64,000 nucleotides of DNA, from the NCBI RefSeq assembly GCF_015694735.1, contig NZ_JADQDP010000002.1:62001-126000 (forward strand), given 5' to 3'. The translations under genes were made by a program, and so were the position numbers. Of the stretch, positions 59,971 through 64,000 are shown piece after piece. Every line of letters begins with the position of its first letter. Position 1 is the stretch's first letter. The notes under the pieces are model-generated. The model was not told where the DNA came from. It did no database searches and worked only from the letters and a program-made list of their open reading frames with translations. This DNA comes from Hymenobacter properus. GTDB lineage: Bacteria; Bacteroidota; Bacteroidia; Cytophagales; Hymenobacteraceae.

Positions 59971-60905
59971 TAGGACTTCAACAGGCTTTGTACGGCAGCA
60001 GCATTGTTCAGCCCGAAATACTGCCAGGGGTAGGGGGTGAAATGTGCCCCCAACGTTTGGATAAGTTGGTTGCGCGCAGCGGTGTTGCCCAGAATGTGAT
60101 GCAGTCCCGCCAGGTAGTTATTGTAGTATATAGCCGCCAGGGAGTTTCCTTCGGCCCGGCCCGGCCCGGCCAGTACTTGGTCGATTCGCGCCCGATAGTC
60201 CTGCTTCAGCAGCTTGGTAGCTGTGGCCACGCTGTTGTGCTCGTGCCCTAAAAAGCTGTGAATCTCGTGTAAAGCAAGGAGCTGGAACAAGCGGCGCAAA
60301 GCCGGGTCGGCAATAGAGTCGACGTAGCTTGTTAAGTCTTCCAAGCCTTCGTGCCACCACGGCGATACGAGCCGCATGTAATTATAATGACCGGTCAGGT
60401 GCGTGGGCGCTAGCTCGGCGCACACGGCAAAGGCATCGGTAGCAAGCTCCCGCTCGCCCAAGCCCATGCCCACCCGTACCAGCCGGGCGGCCGCTTCGGC
60501 CTGAAACGCTGGGTTTTCAAAGGGTTGGTTCAGATGGTCGTAGGCCTGGTTGAGGTAGTGGAAAAACCCATCCGCTTGCCCTTGGGTAGTTTCGGTGGCA
60601 ATAAGGCCGCCCCGGGCTTCCCAAGCCAGAAAAGTGGCGTGCACACCCGCCACCAATTGCCGCAGTTCGGAACTGCCGGCCGCCAGGTAGCGCTGAATAG
60701 CCGGCGCATAGCGGTGGCTGAGGCACCAGCCATCCAAGAGCCGGCTAAGGTCGTCGGTGGCCAGCGCGGTGGCCGTGGCTTCCAGCTTTTCCCATTGATT
60801 ACCGGTAAGCAGCGGTTCAATTTCAAGTTGGGTGAGCAAGCCGTAGGATAAGTCGGTAGCGGCAGGGGATGCTTTGGCGAAAAGCGAGCGAAAAAACTGA
60901 AGCAT
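59970..60905 (-). CDS. Hypothetical protein in the bshC operon
   Basis: A 311-aa protein; the ATG at 60905 (MLQFFRSLF) is preferred over a longer frame to 60938. It is nearly all helical, with TPR-like paired helices (AEAAARLVRVGMGLGERELA) and an aromatic/His-rich middle (LTGHYNYMRLVSPWWHEGLE). No signal or membrane segment. It sits between bshC (40 bp upstream) and the cyclo-ligase (overlapping by one base). No family that I recognise; a function linked to stress or thiol metabolism is only contextual. Confidence 0.65.
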   Translation of the reverse strand: MLQFFRSLFAKASPAATDLSYGLLTQLEIEPLLTGNQWEKLEATATALATDDLSRLLDGWCLSHRYAPAIQRYLAAGSSELRQLVAGVHATFLAWEARGGLIATETTQGQADGFFHYLNQAYDHLNQPFENPAFQAEAAARLVRVGMGLGERELATDAFAVCAELAPTHLTGHYNYMRLVSPWWHEGLEDLTSYVDSIADPALRRLFQLLALHEIHSFLGHEHNSVATATKLLKQDYRARIDQVLAGPGRAEGNSLAAIYYNNYLAGLHHILGNTAARNQLIQTLGAHFTPYPWQYFGLNNAAAVQSLLKS

Positions 60906-60945
60906 GAGCGAAACAGGCCAGAACAGACGACTGGCCAAATCTAGG

Positions 60946-62541
60946 CTATTCTTCGGTCAAAACGGTAAACTCCAGCGCTAGCGGTTCAAACGCCTCCACC
61001 AGCTGCTCGATGAAGCCAGGGTTGTTAATCAAAATGCTGAGCACGTTGTCGCTGCGCTCCTGCAAGCCGCCGCCAGGGAAGAGCTTTTCCTTGAGGGCGG
61101 CTAGCTGCGAGTAGGCAGTTTCGTGCTTGGTTTCGGCGGCTTTGCTGAGGCGCTTTTCCAGGCCGGCGAGGCCGCCGGCGGCTTTCTGAGCTTCAGCGGC
61201 CACGGTTTTGACCAGGGTGGGGTCGAGGCGCTGGGCCAGGTCCTGCACCTGCTGGAAGGCAGCGGCCAGCGCCTGCTGCTGCTCACGCAGGCTCACTTCT
61301 TCCTGGCCCAGGGCGGCGCCCACCTGCTTTTTCAGCTCGGGTAGCGGGCGGAAGATTTCCAGCGAAGTCAGCCCCAACTTTTTCAGCTTGCCTGCGTTGG
61401 CCCGGCTGATGTACTCGGCCGAGTTGCGCGGCAGCACGATGGGGTAGGGCACACCAAACGCGGCAAACACGTCCTTGAGCTGAAACCAGTACGCCACCTC
61501 GGCCCCACCGCCGATGTAAGCCAGGTTGGGCAGCAGGATTTCCTGGTACACCGGTCGCAGCACCACGTTGGGGCTGAACTGCTCGGGGTGCGTTTGGGCC
61601 AAGTCCAGCAGTTCAGCCTGGCTGTGGCACTTAGCGGTGTTGCGGATGGTGACTTCCACACAGTCGGCGCCGCTGGCGTCGGGCTCCAGGCGCTCGCGCT
61701 TGCCCTCGTCGGTGATGAAAAACAGGTTGATGGGCCGCGAGTACACCTGCGGCTTGTAGCCCGCCTCGGTAAGGCGACCGTTAGTAGCCTGCACGGCGGT
61801 GTTAGAAACCTGCTCCTGAATTTCCTTGGTCAGCAGCGGCACCAAGGCCTGTTTCAGGGCCGAGCGGTCGGCATCAAGCGTCACCAGCCCGAACTCGCCA
61901 AACAAAGCATCGGCCAGCTTGCGGGTGGCTTCGGCTAGGTTCTGCGAAGACGCATACGCCTCGCGAAACGCCGTCGGCACCTCGGGCGGCAGCTGGCTCA
62001 GCAGCTGCTCCTCCAGGCCTTCGAGCGGCAGGCGGCCGACGGGGCCGCCGGTGCTGGCCGCGTCCCAGGAGTAAGTCTTGCCGAACAGCGTGAAGTGGTT
62101 GATTTCGGCGAAATCATGGTCCTCGGTGGCCATCCAGTACACCGGCACGAAATCGTACTGCGGGTACTGCGCCTTTAACTCCCGGCTCAGCTTGACGGCC
62201 GACACGATTTTGTAAATGAAGTACAGCGGCCCCGTGAGCAGGTTGAGCTGGTGCCCGGTGGTCACGGTGAAGGTGGTTTTCTGGGCCAGCAGCTCGATGT
62301 TGGCGGCGGTGGCGGCCGGGGCTGCGCCGCCGTATTGCTGCTGTAGTGCTGCTACCAGCCGCTGCCGGGCCTCGGGTGTGTAACTGGCCTGCTTTTCCTC
62401 TATTTGCGCCGCAAAATTTTCCAGCGACGGAAAGCGGTTGTAAAAAGGCGCTAAGGCGGGTTTCTGGGCCAGGTAATCGGTGAGCAGGCCGGAGAAAGCG
62501 CCGGTTTCGGCGTAGGGCAGGGTGGTACAGCGAGTGGGCAT
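60946..62541 (-). CDS. bshC: Bacillithiol biosynthesis cysteine-adding enzyme
   Basis: A 531-aa protein that adds cysteine to GlcN-malate in the final step of bacillithiol synthesis. The start MPTRCTTLPYAETG (ATG 62541) is chosen over a longer upstream frame. The N-terminal Rossmann part shows TVTTGHQLNLLTGPLYFIYK (about 92-111) and PVYWMATEDHDFAEIN (about 131-146), both typical BshC motifs; a long coiled-coil arm lies at about 415-500. Bacillithiol is made by many Bacteroidota. Its leader carries alternative hairpins (62555-62617). Confidence 0.92.
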   Translation of the reverse strand: MPTRCTTLPYAETGAFSGLLTDYLAQKPALAPFYNRFPSLENFAAQIEEKQASYTPEARQRLVAALQQQYGGAAPAATAANIELLAQKTTFTVTTGHQLNLLTGPLYFIYKIVSAVKLSRELKAQYPQYDFVPVYWMATEDHDFAEINHFTLFGKTYSWDAASTGGPVGRLPLEGLEEQLLSQLPPEVPTAFREAYASSQNLAEATRKLADALFGEFGLVTLDADRSALKQALVPLLTKEIQEQVSNTAVQATNGRLTEAGYKPQVYSRPINLFFITDEGKRERLEPDASGADCVEVTIRNTAKCHSQAELLDLAQTHPEQFSPNVVLRPVYQEILLPNLAYIGGGAEVAYWFQLKDVFAAFGVPYPIVLPRNSAEYISRANAGKLKKLGLTSLEIFRPLPELKKQVGAALGQEEVSLREQQQALAAAFQQVQDLAQRLDPTLVKTVAAEAQKAAGGLAGLEKRLSKAAETKHETAYSQLAALKEKLFPGGGLQERSDNVLSILINNPGFIEQLVEAFEPLALEFTVLTEE

Positions 62542-62554
62542 AGGGGTAATACGA

Positions 62555-62617
62555 GCGGGGCCGGGTTCGGTGCGAACCCTTGCCAGTAGCAAAAGTCCGC
62601 ACTAAACCCGGCCCCGC
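62555..62617 (-). promoter_or_regulatory. Alternative hairpins in the bshC leader
   Basis: A 13-base perfect arm pair (GCGGGGCCGGGTT at 62555-62567 and its complement at 62605-62617) competes with a short local hairpin GGGTTCG-GTG-CGAACCC (62563-62579), because both use 62563-62567. It lies 14 to 76 bases before the bshC ATG in the rimO-bshC gap. An attenuator-like switch is possible, or simply an intergenic repeat; no T-tract follows. Confidence 0.4.
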
Positions 62618-62661
62618 CGGAAAAGTTGCTTTCAGCCTTGAAAACGGCTAGCTGCCCACGA

Positions 62662-63975
62662 TTATACCAAGTGCCCGTACAGGTCGAAATCCGACGCCGA
62701 GTCAATTTTCACATTCGCGAAGTCGCCCAGGCGCACGAAGGTGTTTTTCTCCACTGGCACCAGCACTTCGTTGTCTACTTCGGGCGAGTCAAACTCGGTA
62801 CGGCCCACGAAGTGGCCGCTTTCCTTGCGGTCGAACAGCACCTTGTAGGTCTGGCCTACGCGGGCTTCGTTCAGCTCCATCGAGATGCCCTGCTGCAGCT
62901 CCATGATGGCATCGGCACGCTCCTGTTTCACTTCGGCCGGCACATCGTCCACCAGCGTGTGCGAATGGGTGTTTTCCTCGTGCGAGTAGGTGAAGATGCC
63001 CAGGCGCTCGAAGCGCGTCTGCTCCACGAAGTCATACATTTCCTGGAAGTCCTGCTCCGTCTCGCCGGGGTGGCCGCTGATGAGCGTGGTGCGCAGCGCA
63101 ATGCCCGGCACGCGCTGCCGGATGGTGTCCACCAGCTCGATGGTGCGGCGCTTGGTGATGCCGCGGCGCATGGTTTTCAGCATGTTGTCGGAGCCGTGCT
63201 GCAGGGGCATGTCGAGGTACTTGCAGATGTTCTCACGCTCGGCCATCACGTCCAGCGCATCCAGCGGGAACTGCGAGGGGTAGGCGTACTGCAGGCGAAT
63301 CCAGTCAATGCCGTTCACATCGGACAGGTTGCGGAGCAGGTCGGCCAGCTTGCGCTCGCCGTAGTGCTGCAGGCCATAGTAGGTCAGGTCCTGGGCAATG
63401 AGAATCAGCTCCTTGGTGCCCATGCCGGCCAGGCGCTTGGCCTCTTTCACCAGGTCTTCGATGGGCCGGTCCACGTGCTTGCCGCGCATCAGCGGGATGG
63501 CGCAGAACGAGCAGGGGCGGTTGCAGCCCTCAGCAATTTTGAAGTAGGCGTAGTGGCGCGGCGTGGTAATCAGGCGCTCGCCCACCAGCTCGTGCTTGTA
63601 GTCGGCGTTCAGCGTCTTCAGCATCTGGGGCAGCTCCAGGGTGCCGAAATAGGCATCCACCTGCGGGATTTCCACTTCCAGCTCGTCCTTGTAGCGCTGC
63701 GAGAGGCAGCCCGTCACGTACAGCTTTTCGAGGCGGCCGGCTTCTTTCTCATCCGCGTAGCGCAGAATGGTGTCGATGCTTTCCTGCTTGGCGTTGTCGA
63801 TGAAGCCGCAGGTGTTGATAATAACGATGTTGGCGTCCGATTTCTCGGCCTCGTGCGTCACGTCGAACTTATTGGCCTGCAGCTGGCCCATCAGGACTTC
63901 CGAGTCCACGACGTTTTTCGAGCAGCCGAGGGTGATGACGTTTACCTTATTCTGGGTCTGATTTCTAACTTTCAC
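62662..63975 (-). CDS. rimO: Ribosomal protein S12 methylthiotransferase
   Basis: A 437-aa radical-SAM methylthiotransferase that modifies Asp88 of ribosomal protein S12. It has the N-terminal UPF0004 domain with cluster cysteines (TLGCSKN, INTCGF, VTGCLSQ), the radical-SAM CxxxCxxC (CNRPCSFC, about 150-157) and a C-terminal TRAM-like domain (about 365-437). Matches RimO rather than MiaB (VNVITLGCSKN start). The start is a GTG at 63975; no in-frame ATG is near. It begins an operon that probably continues into bshC. Confidence 0.93.
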   Translation of the reverse strand: MKVRNQTQNKVNVITLGCSKNVVDSEVLMGQLQANKFDVTHEAEKSDANIVIINTCGFIDNAKQESIDTILRYADEKEAGRLEKLYVTGCLSQRYKDELEVEIPQVDAYFGTLELPQMLKTLNADYKHELVGERLITTPRHYAYFKIAEGCNRPCSFCAIPLMRGKHVDRPIEDLVKEAKRLAGMGTKELILIAQDLTYYGLQHYGERKLADLLRNLSDVNGIDWIRLQYAYPSQFPLDALDVMAERENICKYLDMPLQHGSDNMLKTMRRGITKRRTIELVDTIRQRVPGIALRTTLISGHPGETEQDFQEMYDFVEQTRFERLGIFTYSHEENTHSHTLVDDVPAEVKQERADAIMELQQGISMELNEARVGQTYKVLFDRKESGHFVGRTEFDSPEVDNEVLVPVEKNTFVRLGDFANVKIDSASDFDLYGHLV

Positions 63976-64000
63976 TTATCGCTGATTTAAACTGACTAAC

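Noticed and set aside
62626..63990. A 454-codon plus-strand open frame
   Set aside because: Antisense to rimO, which has all cluster cysteines in place.

Overview
The window is a GC-rich piece of a Bacteroidota chromosome, most like Hymenobacter or a close Cytophagales relative. The evidence is a SusC/SusD pair, a second TonB-dependent receptor with a carboxypeptidase-like N-domain, three secreted proteins with type IX secretion (T9SS) C-terminal sorting domains, many short lipoproteins with SCxK-type lipoboxes, TAnnTTTG promoter boxes, and few Shine-Dalgarno sequences. The genus is inferred. I see no rRNA, tRNA, CRISPR array, phage module or transposase.

Layout. 1-2.4 kb: the start of a sugar nucleotidyltransferase (minus strand), then a lemA-TPM-TPM envelope operon. 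2.7-8.8 kb: a 59-aa lipoprotein, a fatty acid hydroxylase, shikimate kinase, an OppB-type permease, a DoxX/MauE-like membrane protein, a 47-aa membrane peptide and two lipoproteins. 9-11.5 kb: a DUF1599 protein divergent from folP and the diadenylate cyclase cdaA. 11.9-21.4 kb: a 1477-aa T9SS beta-helix protein, then a visibly lower-GC pair made of a 1138-aa exported protein of unknown family and an outer-membrane phospholipase A-like protein. 21.5-26.3 kb: kbl, a membrane protein, a secreted patatin, a BLUF photoreceptor and an SDR-type threonine dehydrogenase. Kbl and the dehydrogenase together give the threonine-to-glycine route. 26.4-37.1 kb: a T9SS beta-propeller-like protein, an MFS exporter, TerC, a CitMHS transporter, a TonB receptor, and a divergent response regulator and histidine kinase, possibly one regulated uptake locus. 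37.2-45 kb: an alpha/beta hydrolase, a lipoprotein, and a susC-susD-lipoprotein operon. 45-50 kb: an 875-bp non-coding stretch rich in hairpins, then a DUF3891 protein, YihY, an outer-membrane protein and rlmN. 51-54.3 kb: a small T9SS protein next to a 927-aa tail-fibre-like protein. 54.5-64 kb: a thioesterase, mnmD, DUF2157 and GDYXXLXY genes, exbD-tonB, and rimO-bshC-hypothetical-5-FTHF cyclo-ligase.

The most striking feature at larger scale is the set of intergenic inverted repeats, falling into at least five sequence classes. One class is a 195-bp element present twice; another is a family around TCATCCTGAGCG/TCATGCTGAGCG present at least seven times. Several of these repeats supply start codons or the ends of genes (shikimate kinase, folP, mnmD, DUF2157). 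The candidates most worth following as new biology are the lower-GC phospholipase pair (16.5-21.4 kb), the tail-fibre-like protein pair (51-54.3 kb), the structured non-coding region at 45 kb, the alternative hairpins ahead of bshC, and the repeat families.
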